Below are positions 47,969 through 57,172 of a stretch of DNA of 64,000 nucleotides, piece after piece; the stretch's first letter is position 1; every line of letters begins with the position of its first letter. Location of the stretch: assembly GCF_016428915.1 (NCBI RefSeq), contig NZ_JAELTP010000013.1:20118-84117 (forward strand). Reading direction: 5' to 3'. The position numbers were made by a program, and so were the translations under genes. Under the pieces are notes generated by a model. That model was not told the DNA's origin and ran no database searches. It was given only the letters and a program-made list of their open reading frames with translations. This DNA is from Pandoraea sp. ASV26 (GTDB lineage Bacteria; Pseudomonadota; Gammaproteobacteria; Burkholderiales; Burkholderiaceae).

Positions 47969-47983
47969 TGTAGAATTTCTACT
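47969..47983. promoter_or_regulatory. HexR-like operator 2
   Basis: TGTAGAATTTCTACT is a 7-1-7 inverted repeat with one terminal mismatch; it overlaps the predicted edd -10 region, as a repressor site would. Confidence 0.55.
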
Positions 47984-48038
47984 AAACTCCGCTCCCAATC
48001 GCACCTACCCTGGGTGCGTCGCAATCCAGTTCCCCGGC

Positions 48039-49874
48039 ATGACGTCAGAGCAAACGAAGCCCCTGCACCCGACCCTAATGGCAGTGACTGCGCGCATTGC
48101 CGCGCGCAGCCGCGACACGCGTGCAGCGTATCTGGCCCGCATCGATGCGAGCGCTGGCCGCTTCCCGCAGCGTGGTGCGCTGTCCTGTGCCAATCTGGCG
48201 CACGGCTTCGCCGCCATGCCGGCCAACGACAAGCTCATTCTGCGCGAGCAGCGTCGTCCGAACGTGGGCATCGTCACGGCTTACAACGACATGCTCTCGG
48301 CGCATCAGCCGTATGAGCAGTATCCGGCGCGTCTGCGCGAAGCCGCCCGCAAGCTCGGCGCCACGGCGCAGGTCGCAGGCGGCGTGCCGGCGATGTGCGA
48401 CGGCGTTACGCAAGGCAACGCGGGCATGGAACTGTCGTTGTTCTCGCGCGAAATCATCGCGATGAGTACGGCCATTGCGCTCTCGCACAACATGTTCGAC
48501 GCTGCGCTGATGCTCGGCGTATGCGACAAGATCGTGCCGGGCCTCGTGATCGGTGCGTTGCAGTTCGGCCATCTGCCGACGATCTTCGTGCCGGCCGGCC
48601 CGATGGCGAGCGGCCTGTCGAACGACGAAAAGGCCAAGGTTCGCCAGTTGTACGCGACCGGTAAAGTCGGCCGCGACGCGCTGCTCGAGTCGGAATCGCA
48701 GGCTTATCACAGCGCGGGCACTTGCACGTTTTACGGCACGGCCAACAGCAACCAGCTCCTGATGGAAATCATGGGCCTGCACCTGCCGGGCGCCGCCTTC
48801 GTGCATCCGCAGATGCCGCTGCGCGACGCACTGACCGACGCCGCCCTGGGCCGCGTGCTGGCCATCGGCGCAGATACCGCGCAATACACTCCCATCGGCC
48901 ATGTGGTCGACGAACGCGCCGTCGTCAACGGCATCGTCGGCCTGCTGGCCACGGGCGGCTCGACCAATCACACGCTGCACCTCGTGGCGATGGCTCGCGC
49001 GGCGGGCGTCATCATCGATTGGGACGACTTCGACGCCTTGTCAGCCATCGTGCCGCTCATGGCGCGCGTCTATCCGAACGGCAAAGCCGACGTGAATCAC
49101 TTCCACGCGGCCGGTGGCATGGCCTTTTTGATCGGCGAATTGCTCGACGCGGGCCTGCTGCACGACGACGTGAAGACCGTGGCTGGCCCGGGCCTTTCGC
49201 GCTACCGCGAGGAGCCGTGGCTCTCGCCCGAGGGGCTGGCGTGGCGGGCGGCGAGCGCCTACAGTGGTGATCGTGACGTCTTGCGCGGCCATGCCGAGCC
49301 GTTCGCCCCCGATGGCGGACTGCGGCTCATGCACGGCAATCTCGGGCGCGGCGTCATCAAGGTGTCGGCGGTCAAGCCGGAACATCGGCGCGTGGCCGCA
49401 ACGGCCCGCGTATTTACTTCACAGGAAGCGGTTCAGGCCGCGTTCGATGCGGGCGAGCTGCATCGTGACGTGGTCGTGGTGCTGCGTGGTCAGGGCCCGC
49501 GCGCCAATGGCATGCCCGAGCTGCATCGCCTCACCCCGCTGCTCGGTGTCTTGCAGGACGAAGGGTTCGCCGTGGCGCTCGTGACCGACGGCCGGATGTC
49601 CGGGGCATCGGGCAAGGTGCCCGCCGTGATTCACGTGTCGCCCGAAGCGGCCGGCGGCGGCCCGATCGCCCGCGTGCGCGATGGCGATCTGATCGTGCTC
49701 GACGCGAACGCCGGCATGTTGCACGCCGAGGTGGCCCCGCAGGAATGGGCGGCTCGCGAGATCGCGCAGGTCCCCGTCTCGGGCGACGACACCGGGCGGG
49801 TGCTCTTCGGCCACATGCGCGCGGCAGTGGGCGCGGCGGAAGCCGGCGCTTCTGTGTTCTTCGGTACTGAGTGA
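48039..49874 (+). CDS. edd: Phosphogluconate dehydratase
   Basis: 611-aa Fe-S dehydratase of the IlvD/Edd family; converts 6-phosphogluconate to 2-keto-3-deoxy-6-phosphogluconate. Typical blocks are [33 protein letters not shown] (cluster Cys), CDKIVPG (cluster Cys), [14 protein letters not shown] (cluster Cys) and [15 protein letters not shown]. It starts the edd-eda-gntP-gntK run. The frame contains ATG 48039 with no strong Shine-Dalgarno. Confidence 0.97.
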   Translation: MTSEQTKPLHPTLMAVTARIAARSRDTRAAYLARIDASAGRFPQRGALSCANLAHGFAAMPANDKLILREQRRPNVGIVTAYNDMLSAHQPYEQYPARLREAARKLGATAQVAGGVPAMCDGVTQGNAGMELSLFSREIIAMSTAIALSHNMFDAALMLGVCDKIVPGLVIGALQFGHLPTIFVPAGPMASGLSNDEKAKVRQLYATGKVGRDALLESESQAYHSAGTCTFYGTANSNQLLMEIMGLHLPGAAFVHPQMPLRDALTDAALGRVLAIGADTAQYTPIGHVVDERAVVNGIVGLLATGGSTNHTLHLVAMARAAGVIIDWDDFDALSAIVPLMARVYPNGKADVNHFHAAGGMAFLIGELLDAGLLHDDVKTVAGPGLSRYREEPWLSPEGLAWRAASAYSGDRDVLRGHAEPFAPDGGLRLMHGNLGRGVIKVSAVKPEHRRVAATARVFTSQEAVQAAFDAGELHRDVVVVLRGQGPRANGMPELHRLTPLLGVLQDEGFAVALVTDGRMSGASGKVPAVIHVSPEAAGGGPIARVRDGDLIVLDANAGMLHAEVAPQEWAAREIAQVPVSGDDTGRVLFGHMRAAVGAAEAGASVFFGTE

Positions 49875-49910
49875 CGTGCAGTTCACGTCACGGCATTCAA
49901 GGAAAACGTA

Positions 49911-50537
49911 ATGGACATCAATGACATCGTTCGTGCCGGCCCCGTGGTTCCGGTGCTCCAGTTCGACAACATCGAGCAGGGCGAGCAAGTCTCGCGTGCA
50001 CTGCTCGCGGGCGGCGTACGGGTGCTCGAAATCACGCTGCGCACGCCGGCGGCGATGGACGTCATTCGTCATGTGGCGGGCCTGTCCGACGAACTGATCG
50101 TTGGCGTGGGCACGCTCACGCGTCCGGAGGAAATGGCGCAGGCCGTGGCCGCCGGTGCGCGCTTCGGTGTCTCGCCGGGCTACACGCCCGCGCTGGGGGC
50201 GGCGGCCAAGGCGGCGGGCCTGCCGTTGCTGCCGGGCGTGGTCACGCCGTCCGACATTCTCGCGGCGCTCGCCGACGGCTACGAGACAGTCAAGTTCTTC
50301 CCGGCCGAGCCGTCGGGCGGCGTGCCGATGCTCAAGGCACTGTACGGCCCGTTCCGTCAGGTGCGTTTCTGCCCGACGGGTGGCATCAGCGCCGAGTCGG
50401 CACCGTCGTATCTCGCGCAACCGAACGTGGTGTGTGTGGGCGGCTCGTGGCTGACCCCCAAGGCACTCGTCGACGCCTGCGACTGGGACGGCATTACGCG
50501 TCTGGCGCGCGCGGCGACGGCACTGCCGCGCGGCTGA
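49911..50537 (+). CDS. eda: KDPG/KHG aldolase
   Basis: 208-aa class I aldolase that splits KDPG into pyruvate and glyceraldehyde-3-phosphate. The Schiff-base Lys128 is in TVKFFPAEPSGG; other blocks are VLEITLRTPAA (Glu), GAGTL-like VGVGTLTRPEE, FGVSPGYTP and CPTGGIS. It lies 36 bases after edd and completes the Entner-Doudoroff pair. Confidence 0.96.
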   Translation: MDINDIVRAGPVVPVLQFDNIEQGEQVSRALLAGGVRVLEITLRTPAAMDVIRHVAGLSDELIVGVGTLTRPEEMAQAVAAGARFGVSPGYTPALGAAAKAAGLPLLPGVVTPSDILAALADGYETVKFFPAEPSGGVPMLKALYGPFRQVRFCPTGGISAESAPSYLAQPNVVCVGGSWLTPKALVDACDWDGITRLARAATALPRG

Positions 50538-50660
50538 GCGGCAAGACAGTCATACGAAAGTGTGGCAGGGCAACGTCGGTTTTACCCAATAACAGGATTT
50601 CAATAATCGGGCGCAAGCCCATCGGGCATTCGCCCAACTAGCCAAACGAGGAGACCCCCC

Positions 50661-52016
50661 ATGGTCGCGGTGCAAGGCAACTTGCTGCTGGTGTACGCGC
50701 TTATCGCGGTAATTGCGCTGATCGTGCTGATCGCGCGCTTCAAACTGAATCCGTTCATCACGCTGATCGTCGTCTCGCTCGTGCTCGGGCTGGCGGTGGG
50801 CATGCCGATGGGCGGCATCGTCAAGGCGTTCGAGACGGGCGTGGGCAACACGCTGGGGCACATCGCGCTCGTGGTGGGGCTGGGCACGATGCTCGGCAAG
50901 ATGATGGCCGAGTCCGGGGGCGCCGAGCGCATTGCGCGCACGCTCATCGGCCTGTTCGGCGAGAAGAACGTGCACTGGGCGATGGTCGTGATCGCGTTCA
51001 TCGTCGGTCTGCCGGTGTTCTTTGAAGTCGGCTTCGTGCTGCTGATTCCGATCGCATTCAACGTGGCCAAGCGTACCGGTACGTCGATGGTGCTCGTCGG
51101 CATTCCGATGGTGGCGGGGCTCTCCGTCGTGCACGGCCTGATTCCGCCGCACCCGGCCGCGTTGCTCGCCGTGACGGCCTACAACGCAGACATCGGTCAC
51201 ACCATCATGTATGCGCTGATCGTCGGCATTCCGACGGCGGCGATTGCCGGTCCGCTCTTCGCGAAGCTGATGTCGCGTTACGTGGTGCCGAATCCGGACA
51301 ATCCGCTGCTCGCGCAGTTCGTCGAGGAAGACCGTGAAATGAGCCAGTTGCCGGGCTTCGGCATTACGCTGTTCACGATTCTGCTGCCGGTGATTCTGAT
51401 GCTCATCGGGAGCTGGGCCGACGCGTTCTTCGCGCCGAAGACCTTTGCCAACGATTTCCTGCGTTTCATCGGCAATTCGGTGATGGCGTTGCTGATCGCC
51501 ACGCTCGTGAGCTTCTTCACGTTCGGCAAGCAGCGGGGTTTCAACCGCGACCAGATCCTGAAGTTCACCAACGAGTGTCTGGCGCCGATTGCCACGATCA
51601 CGCTGGTGGTGGGCGCGGGCGGCGGTTTCGGGCGTATTCTGATGGACAGCGGCGTGTCGAAGGCGATCGTCGACGTGGCCACGCACGCGAACCTCTCGCC
51701 GCTGCTGCTGGGCTGGCTGGTGGCGGTGCTGATCCGCATCGCGACGGGGTCTGCCACGGTGGCGATGACCACGGCGTGCGGCATCGTCGCACCGATCGCG
51801 GCGGCCGCAGGCGCCACGGTGAAGCCTGAGCTGATGGTGCTCGCCACGGGCGCGGGGTCGCTGATCCTGTCGCACGTGAACGACGGCGGCTTCTGGCTCG
51901 TCAAGGAATATTTCAACATGACCGTGCCGCAGACCTTCAAGACCTGGACGGTTTGCGAGACGATCATTTCGGTAGTGGCGTTGCTGTTGACGCTCGGCCT
52001 CGCCACGGTGGTTTGA
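50661..52016 (+). CDS. Gluconate:H+ symporter, GntP family
   Basis: 451-aa inner-membrane permease with about 12-14 helices. Family blocks are ALIVLIARFKLNPFITLIVVSLVLG, GLGTMLGKMMAESGGAERIA, GLPVFFEVGFVLLIPIA, GLIPPHPAALLAV and ATGAGSLILSHVNDGGFWLVKEYF, all typical of GntP/GntT gluconate transporters. The 123-base gap before it has two small hairpins (GGGC-GCAA-GCCC and GGGC-ATTC-GCCC, about 50609-50634). Its Shine-Dalgarno is GAGGAGA. gntK follows. Confidence 0.93.
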   Translation: MVAVQGNLLLVYALIAVIALIVLIARFKLNPFITLIVVSLVLGLAVGMPMGGIVKAFETGVGNTLGHIALVVGLGTMLGKMMAESGGAERIARTLIGLFGEKNVHWAMVVIAFIVGLPVFFEVGFVLLIPIAFNVAKRTGTSMVLVGIPMVAGLSVVHGLIPPHPAALLAVTAYNADIGHTIMYALIVGIPTAAIAGPLFAKLMSRYVVPNPDNPLLAQFVEEDREMSQLPGFGITLFTILLPVILMLIGSWADAFFAPKTFANDFLRFIGNSVMALLIATLVSFFTFGKQRGFNRDQILKFTNECLAPIATITLVVGAGGGFGRILMDSGVSKAIVDVATHANLSPLLLGWLVAVLIRIATGSATVAMTTACGIVAPIAAAAGATVKPELMVLATGAGSLILSHVNDGGFWLVKEYFNMTVPQTFKTWTVCETIISVVALLLTLGLATVV

Positions 52017-52100
52017 GGCGCGATGCAGGGAATGCAACGCCGGCAATACGCTGGCCGCTGACGCAGGTCGGCAGGTTGGCAAGTGATAAGGAGGCGAGCC

Positions 52101-52634
52101 ATGATCGTCGTGGTGATGGGCGTATCGGGCAGCGGCAAGAGCACGGTCGGGCAGCAACTGGCCGACCGTCTGGGCTGCGGGTTTTCCGACGCGGATATGT
52201 TTCATAGTGCCGCGAACATTGAGAAGATGCGTCGCGGCGAGGCGCTTAACGATAACGACCGCGCACCGTGGCTTGCCGCGATTCGTGAGGCCATCGTCGC
52301 GCGCCGTGTGGCGGGGCGTCATCACGTGTTCGCCTGTTCGGCGTTGCGCTCGCGCTATCGCGATGTGCTGGGCGAGCACGACGGCGATGTCGTGTTCGTC
52401 TATCTCAAGGGCGCCCCCGAGGTGATCGGCGAGCGGCTGGCGTCGCGCACCGGGCATTTCTTCGATCCGGCGCTGCTGCAAAGTCAGTTCGACACGCTCG
52501 AAGAGCCGCGCGACGCGCTGGTGATCGATATCCGCGAGTCGCCCGAAGCCATTGTCGAGACCCTGCTGCACAAGCTTGCTGCATGCCCCGGTGGCGTGTC
52601 GCTGACGTCCGCCGGGTCGGCGCGCGTACAATAG
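52101..52634 (+). CDS. gntK: Gluconokinase
   Basis: 177-aa P-loop kinase that phosphorylates gluconate to 6-phosphogluconate, the Edd substrate. Walker A GVSGSGKSTVGQQLA at about 8-22, then FSDADMFHSAANIEKM, GEALNDNDRAPWL and HHVFACSALRSRYRD are the GntK signature. ATG 52101 has AAGGAGGC at an ideal distance. Together with the permease, edd and eda it forms a complete gluconate-to-pyruvate/GAP route. Confidence 0.95.
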   Translation: MIVVVMGVSGSGKSTVGQQLADRLGCGFSDADMFHSAANIEKMRRGEALNDNDRAPWLAAIREAIVARRVAGRHHVFACSALRSRYRDVLGEHDGDVVFVYLKGAPEVIGERLASRTGHFFDPALLQSQFDTLEEPRDALVIDIRESPEAIVETLLHKLAACPGGVSLTSAGSARVQ

Positions 52635-52683
52635 CGCTTTATTCCCTCCGCCGGCACGTCGCGTGCCGGTCGTACGCATCGAA

Positions 52684-53991
52684 ATGGCTTCCTTCGAATT
52701 CTTCGCACCCTGTCCTCGTGGACTGGAAGAGGCGCTTGCCGCCGAACTGGCTGAGCTGGGGCGTCTGGCGCCCGTGTCGGTCGGCAAACAGGTGCCCGGT
52801 GGCGTGCATTTCGCCGGTCCGTGGGCGGCCGGCATGGCTGCCAACCTGCATTCGCGCATTGCGAGCCGTGTGCTGTTGCGCATCGCCCAGCAGGGGTACC
52901 GCACCGAGCAGGACATCTACGACTTTGCGCTCTCGCAGCGCTGGGAAGAATGGTTCTCCCATCAGCAGACCTTGCGCGTGGATGTCACCGGTATCAAGGC
53001 ACCGGTGCGCAGCCTCGAGTTCGTTACGCTGCGCATCAAAGACGCCGTGTGCGACCGCCTGCGCGAGAAGACCGGCTCGCGGCCGAACATCGATACGTCG
53101 GAGCCTGACGTTCGCGTGTTCGCCTTCCTGACGGCCACCGACGCCACGCTCTATCTCGACACTTCCGGTGAAGCGCTTTTCAAGCGCGGCTGGCGTCTGG
53201 ACAAGGGCGCGGCGCCGCTGCGCGAGAATCTGGCTGCCGGCATCCTGCGATTGGCCGGCTGGCGCAGCGATACCGCCGCCGACATGGTGCTGTACGACCC
53301 GATGTGCGGCAGCGGCACGTTCCTCGCGGAAGCCGCCCAGATCGCACTGGGTGTGCCTGCCGGTGCCGGACGCCGTTTCGGCTTCGAGAAGCTGAAGGGC
53401 TACGACATTACGGCATGGCAAGCGCTGAAGGTACAGGCGGCGGAGGCGCAGCGCGACGCACGCGTGCGCGGTGTGCCGTCGACGATTTTCGGCAGCGATA
53501 TTTCGGGCGACATGCTGGTCAAGTCGCGCGCCAATCTGGAGCGTGCGGGCGTGGGCGACATCGGCCTTAAGCAGGTGGATGCTCGCGATATGTCGCCGCC
53601 GGTGGATCGTCCCGGCATCATCATCGCGAACCCGCCGTACGGCGAGCGAATCGAGGTGCGCGGACGCCGTGGTTCGCGCGATGCCGATGACGGCGGCTAT
53701 TCGCCCGATGTGCAGGGCAATCGCGGTGGTCAGTTCCAGCGCAATCAGCCCGACGGTGTCGACGCGGAGTTCTTCAAAGCCTTCGGCGACGCGCTCAAGC
53801 AACGCTTTACCGGCTGGAGTGCGTATCTGCTCACGGCCGACATGAGCCTGCCGGGTCAGATGCGTCTGCGCGAATCGCGTCGCACGCCGTTGTACAACGG
53901 TGCGCTGGAATGCCGCTTGTTCCGTTTCGATCTGATCGCTGGTTCGGTGCGCAAGCGCGGCGATGGGGACGGTGGTGCATCCCAGAGCTGA
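52684..53991 (+). CDS. RlmL-like 23S rRNA guanine-N2 methyltransferase (THUMP domain)
   Basis: 435-aa class I RNA methyltransferase. An N-terminal ferredoxin-like/THUMP module (FFAPCPRGLEEALAAEL; LRVDVTGIKAPV..LRIKDAVCDRLRE) precedes the methylase with DPMCGSGTFLAEAA (about 206) and the NPPYGERI catalytic motif (about 316). It corresponds to the N-terminal half of E. coli RlmKL (m2G2445); the RlmK half is absent. A Gly/Arg/Asp-rich insertion (RGRRGSRDADDGG) follows the catalytic loop. A terminator follows the gene. Confidence 0.85.
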   Translation: MASFEFFAPCPRGLEEALAAELAELGRLAPVSVGKQVPGGVHFAGPWAAGMAANLHSRIASRVLLRIAQQGYRTEQDIYDFALSQRWEEWFSHQQTLRVDVTGIKAPVRSLEFVTLRIKDAVCDRLREKTGSRPNIDTSEPDVRVFAFLTATDATLYLDTSGEALFKRGWRLDKGAAPLRENLAAGILRLAGWRSDTAADMVLYDPMCGSGTFLAEAAQIALGVPAGAGRRFGFEKLKGYDITAWQALKVQAAEAQRDARVRGVPSTIFGSDISGDMLVKSRANLERAGVGDIGLKQVDARDMSPPVDRPGIIIANPPYGERIEVRGRRGSRDADDGGYSPDVQGNRGGQFQRNQPDGVDAEFFKAFGDALKQRFTGWSAYLLTADMSLPGQMRLRESRRTPLYNGALECRLFRFDLIAGSVRKRGDGDGGASQS

Positions 53992-54030
53992 ATCGCGCAG
54001 TGAACGCGCTGCGTGAGAAAGTGAGACAAG

Positions 54031-54060
54031 AAAAACCGGCCGTCAGCGGCCGGTTTTTTT
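54031..54060. terminator. Terminator between the RlmL-like gene and the paralogue cluster
   Basis: AAAACCGGCCG-TCA-GCGGCCGGTTTT with T7; symmetric A/T flanks allow use from either side of this convergent junction. Confidence 0.95.
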
Positions 54061-54088
54061 GTGCGCGAGGCGAGCGCCGGGTCAAGGT

Positions 54089-55009
54089 TTACGGTTGGGT
54101 TTCGTCAGCATTTCTTGCGCCGCCGGCAGGACGAACGCGCGTCCTTTCGAGACGTCCGGCGGGTGTGATGTCCTTGAGCCATGATTCCGTTTCATAGTCG
54201 ACGTAGCATTCTGCCGCAATGTTAAGCGCGAAGAACGTCGCATTCGGGTTGGGATGCGGCTTCCACATGTCGCCGGCGCCATGCCAATGGGGCCAGAGGC
54301 GATCGTTACCCAGATCGACGTGGGCCCGCACGATTGCCTCATAGGCGTTGCGGCATATCGGTCTGGATGGCTCGCCCTGGTAATCGCTGTCGATGGCGAT
54401 TTCTAGCATCTTCGCCAGATTCGGCATCTCGTTGGGGCCGCTGGCATGAAAGTGCACCTGGCCATCGTCAACATCTTGTGTGAACGGCACGGCAACATCG
54501 TGAGCGAACGTCTGCAGAATGCGCAGCGTGAGCACATCGTCCTCGATGTCATGCGCCTGGTTCCTGTCGAGCACCGTTTTGGCCCAACGATCGAGATCAG
54601 GTGCTTGCGCGAGCCGTTCGAAGATCGTGAAATCGGACGCTCGGGTCGCCAGTCGCGCGATGAGATCTGTCGCGATGATCGCGGGCAGCCCGGTGTCTCT
54701 GAGCAGATCGAGCGTGACTTCGGGGTTGGTGCAGATGGCCAATGTCCGTAATGCCGCCAATTGTCTGTCGTCACGCGTCGGAAAGATCTCGGGATACTGT
54801 CCGACGCACGCGTGTATCTGGCGGGCACACTGACTGGTCGGATCCGCTGCGGCTTGTAGCGCCCCCAATTTCAAGTCCGCCATCTCGGCAGGAAGTTGCC
54901 TGAGGGTGATGACGTCTCTCCAGTGAAGCGCCCGATAATTCGGTAGCGGCGTTTCCGAAGCACCGGCTGCCGCGCGGTAAGGGTCTGCGCATTGGCTGAC
55001 TGGGTACAT
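54089..55009 (-). CDS. Uncharacterised tandem-paralogue family protein A
   Basis: 306-aa soluble protein I do not recognise; no signal peptide or TM helix. Motifs shared with its two upstream paralogues are TLDLLRDTGLP (99-109), FERLAQAPDLDRWA (130-143), DVLTLRILQ...DVAVP (158-175), CRNAYEAI (219-226), His230, DRLWPHW (236-242) and YETESWL (272-278). It aligns almost without gaps to protein C over residues 20-281. The ATG has GGAGG six bases upstream. A TTGAAA..TATCGA pair about 80 bases upstream may be a promoter. Two sampled 60-base lines here are 55-58% GC against 67% in a nearby core line. Confidence 0.85.
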   Translation of the reverse strand: MYPVSQCADPYRAAAGASETPLPNYRALHWRDVITLRQLPAEMADLKLGALQAAADPTSQCARQIHACVGQYPEIFPTRDDRQLAALRTLAICTNPEVTLDLLRDTGLPAIIATDLIARLATRASDFTIFERLAQAPDLDRWAKTVLDRNQAHDIEDDVLTLRILQTFAHDVAVPFTQDVDDGQVHFHASGPNEMPNLAKMLEIAIDSDYQGEPSRPICRNAYEAIVRAHVDLGNDRLWPHWHGAGDMWKPHPNPNATFFALNIAAECYVDYETESWLKDITPAGRLERTRVRPAGGARNADETQP

Positions 55010-55111
55010 TGAGAGCCTCCGGGGGCATCAAAAAAATGGGCTGACGTGGGAGAAGCGATGACCGATATCGGCTTACCAAAATCTGTCGATATTTCGGAAT
55101 GTTGATTAATT

Positions 55112-55987
55112 TCAACGAGAACCGATGGGATCTATCCGTCTTATCCATTGCGCGGTCTCATCGTCGATGATGGCGTCGAGATAGAAGTCGCTGCGGGGGC
55201 CGTCGGCGTTGGCTAATCCGTTTGTCCAGCAAAAGCCGGTGCACCGTTTCCATTGCGGCCACAGTCGGTCGTCGCCTGTGCCATGGTGTGTGACGCAGAT
55301 CGCCTCATAGGCATTTCGGCAGACTTCGCGCTGCCGGTGACTCGCGGTGTCGATCGCGACGGCGAGATCGATCAAGGATCTGACGGGCTGGTCGCCTTCC
55401 GAGCACAGGCTGAAGCGTACGTGCTTCGATCCTTCGACGAATACGCAGGGAATGGCAACGTCCTGAGCGAACGCTTGCAGAATTCTCAGTGTCAGCACGT
55501 CGGACGTGACTGTCACGGGCTGCGTGCGCGCCAGAACCGAAAGTGCCCAGCGGTCCAGCGTCGGCGTTTGGTGCATCGTCGTGCCGATCTCGAATCCCGG
55601 ACCTTCGGCCGCGAGGCGTCGAATCAGGTCTTCAGCGATCGCCAGCGGCAAACCGGTATCCCTGAGCAGATCCAGGGTGACTTCGTCGTTCGACGAGACG
55701 GCCAATTTGCACTGCGCGGCCAACTGGCGGGCGCTAGGGGCGTTCCACGTGGAGGAGGCGTGTCGCACAATGCTGCCGATTTCGCGGTACAGCGCGCCTT
55801 CCGGGTTCAATGCCGACTGGATGGCCAGATCGCGCAACTGCACGCAGTGCGGTGCGCTCATGCGAGCGCCAACAACGTCGCGCAATGTCGATTGAGGGGT
55901 GATCAAGCCAGTATTTTCTGCTGGCATATGAAGCAAAGCCGCCTCTCCGGGAGCATATTCGCTGATTCTCATGAGGACATCGCTCAT
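55112..55987 (-). CDS. Uncharacterised tandem-paralogue family protein B
   Basis: 291 aa from ATG 55987, or 305 aa from an in-frame GTG at 56029; the ATG gives better register with protein A (LLRDTGLP block at 104-114 versus 99-109). It shares TLDLLRDTGLP, DVLTLRILQAFAQDVAIP (163-180), CRNAYEAI (Cys223), His234, DRLWPQW (240-246) and DDETAQWI (275-282). The N-terminal third and the stretch between DVLTLRILQ and CRNAY are the most diverged of the three. It lacks a C-terminal extension. Function unknown. It begins 18-60 bases after the stop of protein C, so the two are probably cotranscribed. Confidence 0.85.
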   Translation of the reverse strand: MSDVLMRISEYAPGEAALLHMPAENTGLITPQSTLRDVVGARMSAPHCVQLRDLAIQSALNPEGALYREIGSIVRHASSTWNAPSARQLAAQCKLAVSSNDEVTLDLLRDTGLPLAIAEDLIRRLAAEGPGFEIGTTMHQTPTLDRWALSVLARTQPVTVTSDVLTLRILQAFAQDVAIPCVFVEGSKHVRFSLCSEGDQPVRSLIDLAVAIDTASHRQREVCRNAYEAICVTHHGTGDDRLWPQWKRCTGFCWTNGLANADGPRSDFYLDAIIDDETAQWIRRIDPIGSR

Positions 55988-56047
55988 CGTCGTGAGTGGG
56001 AGGGCATTCTCGTTGGCAACGCGCGGCACGGCTTTGCAAAGGAACGG

Positions 56048-57172
56048 TCACGTTGTCGGAAAGATGGAGATGTCCCTCGCAATACCGGCGTGCGGCGAGG
56101 CTATCGGTCGCCGTCTGGCGAGCGCGGCGCTGAGGGTGGCGCCGGCGGGCGCGAGCGGTCCCGTGCGTCGCGGCGGCATCGATGCCGCGCGGCGGTCCCG
56201 CAATTCGCTTGGTCTGAGAGGCGCTCGCTGCGGATCGCACGTCAGGTTGTCCGGGTCGGAGAGGTCGCTATCGTAGTCGGGGCCGGTGCGCGGCGAGTGT
56301 CCCGGCACGTCGACAAAGCCAACAAGCGTGACGTTCCTGAGCCACCGCTCCGTCTCGCATGTAATGGCATTGTGGGACACGATGTCGTCGCGAAAAAACG
56401 TCGCGCCACGCGGGTCCGGATACATCTCCCAGATGTCGTTTCGCACCTCCCAATGCGGCCAGACTTGCCCGCCCGCGCCGTAATGCGTGTGGGCCAGCGC
56501 CTGATAGGCCTTGCGGCAAGCGTCGCGCGTACATTCATCGCCGGGCCGATCCTGCGTCGCGAGATCGAGCAGTTGCCTGAGACTGCCGGGGTCTCTCGTT
56601 GTCGCGCTGTAGAAGTACACCCACTTATTGGTCACGTCGAACGACCAGGGCACGGCGACGTCGTGACCGAAGGCTTGCAGGATGCGCAGTGTCAGCACGT
56701 CGTCGGCAACGTGCACGGGTTCCATCCTCTCCAGCACCGATGCCGCCCAGGCGTTGAGGTTCGGCGTTGTCACGAGCCGCTCGAAGACCGTCCAGCCCGT
56801 GGGGCGCGCGATCAGTCGTTGCAGGAGATCGACGGCGAGGGCATCCGGCAAGCCGGTGTCTCTGAGCAGATCCATCGTCATTTCATGGTCCTCCATCACC
56901 GAGAGATGACGCAGCGCGAGACGCTGTTGCTCGTTGCGAGCAGGCTCGCCGATGGTCGTCTTGCCGACGTAAGACTCGATTTCTCGTCCGAACACACTGT
57001 CCGGATGCCTGGCAGCGAGCGTCACCGCCTCTTTCGTGGGGTTGCATTTGGGATTGAGGGCTCGGATCTCGACGACGTCACTCCAGCCGAGCGATCGATA
57101 GATCGTCGCCAGTTCCGGCGCACTCCGATGTGCCGCCGCGCTTGGCCCGCCATGAGGGGTTTCAACGTTCAT
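56048..57172 (-). CDS. Uncharacterised tandem-paralogue family protein C (with extended tail)
   Basis: 374 aa, the first and longest gene of the trio in transcription order. The conserved core includes TMDLLRDTGLP (99-109), WTVFERL (127-133), DVLTLRILQAFGHDVAVP (158-175), CRKAYQAL (219-226), His230, WPHW (238-241) and CETERWL (272-278). In this core 46 of 80 residues (96-175) match protein A by hand count. After residue 285 comes a unique ~90-residue tail rich in Pro, Arg, Asp and Ser, likely disordered. No signal peptide, TM helix or known domain. AAGGAAACGG precedes the ATG. Confidence 0.85.
   Translation of the reverse strand: MNVETPHGGPSAAAHRSAPELATIYRSLGWSDVVEIRALNPKCNPTKEAVTLAARHPDSVFGREIESYVGKTTIGEPARNEQQRLALRHLSVMEDHEMTMDLLRDTGLPDALAVDLLQRLIARPTGWTVFERLVTTPNLNAWAASVLERMEPVHVADDVLTLRILQAFGHDVAVPWSFDVTNKWVYFYSATTRDPGSLRQLLDLATQDRPGDECTRDACRKAYQALAHTHYGAGGQVWPHWEVRNDIWEMYPDPRGATFFRDDIVSHNAITCETERWLRNVTLVGFVDVPGHSPRTGPDYDSDLSDPDNLTCDPQRAPLRPSELRDRRAASMPPRRTGPLAPAGATLSAALARRRPIASPHAGIARDISIFPTT

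Larger units (their letters stand above)
47636..48038. promoter_or_regulatory. hexR-edd divergent promoter region
   Basis: 403 bases containing no gene, with an AT-rich centre (47845-47985) in otherwise high-GC sequence. It carries two TGTA-N7-TAC(A/T) boxes (47840-47854 and 47969-47983). A possible edd promoter is TTGATT at 47956-47961 and TACTAA at 47980-47985 (18-base spacer), overlapped by the second box. Confidence 0.6.
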
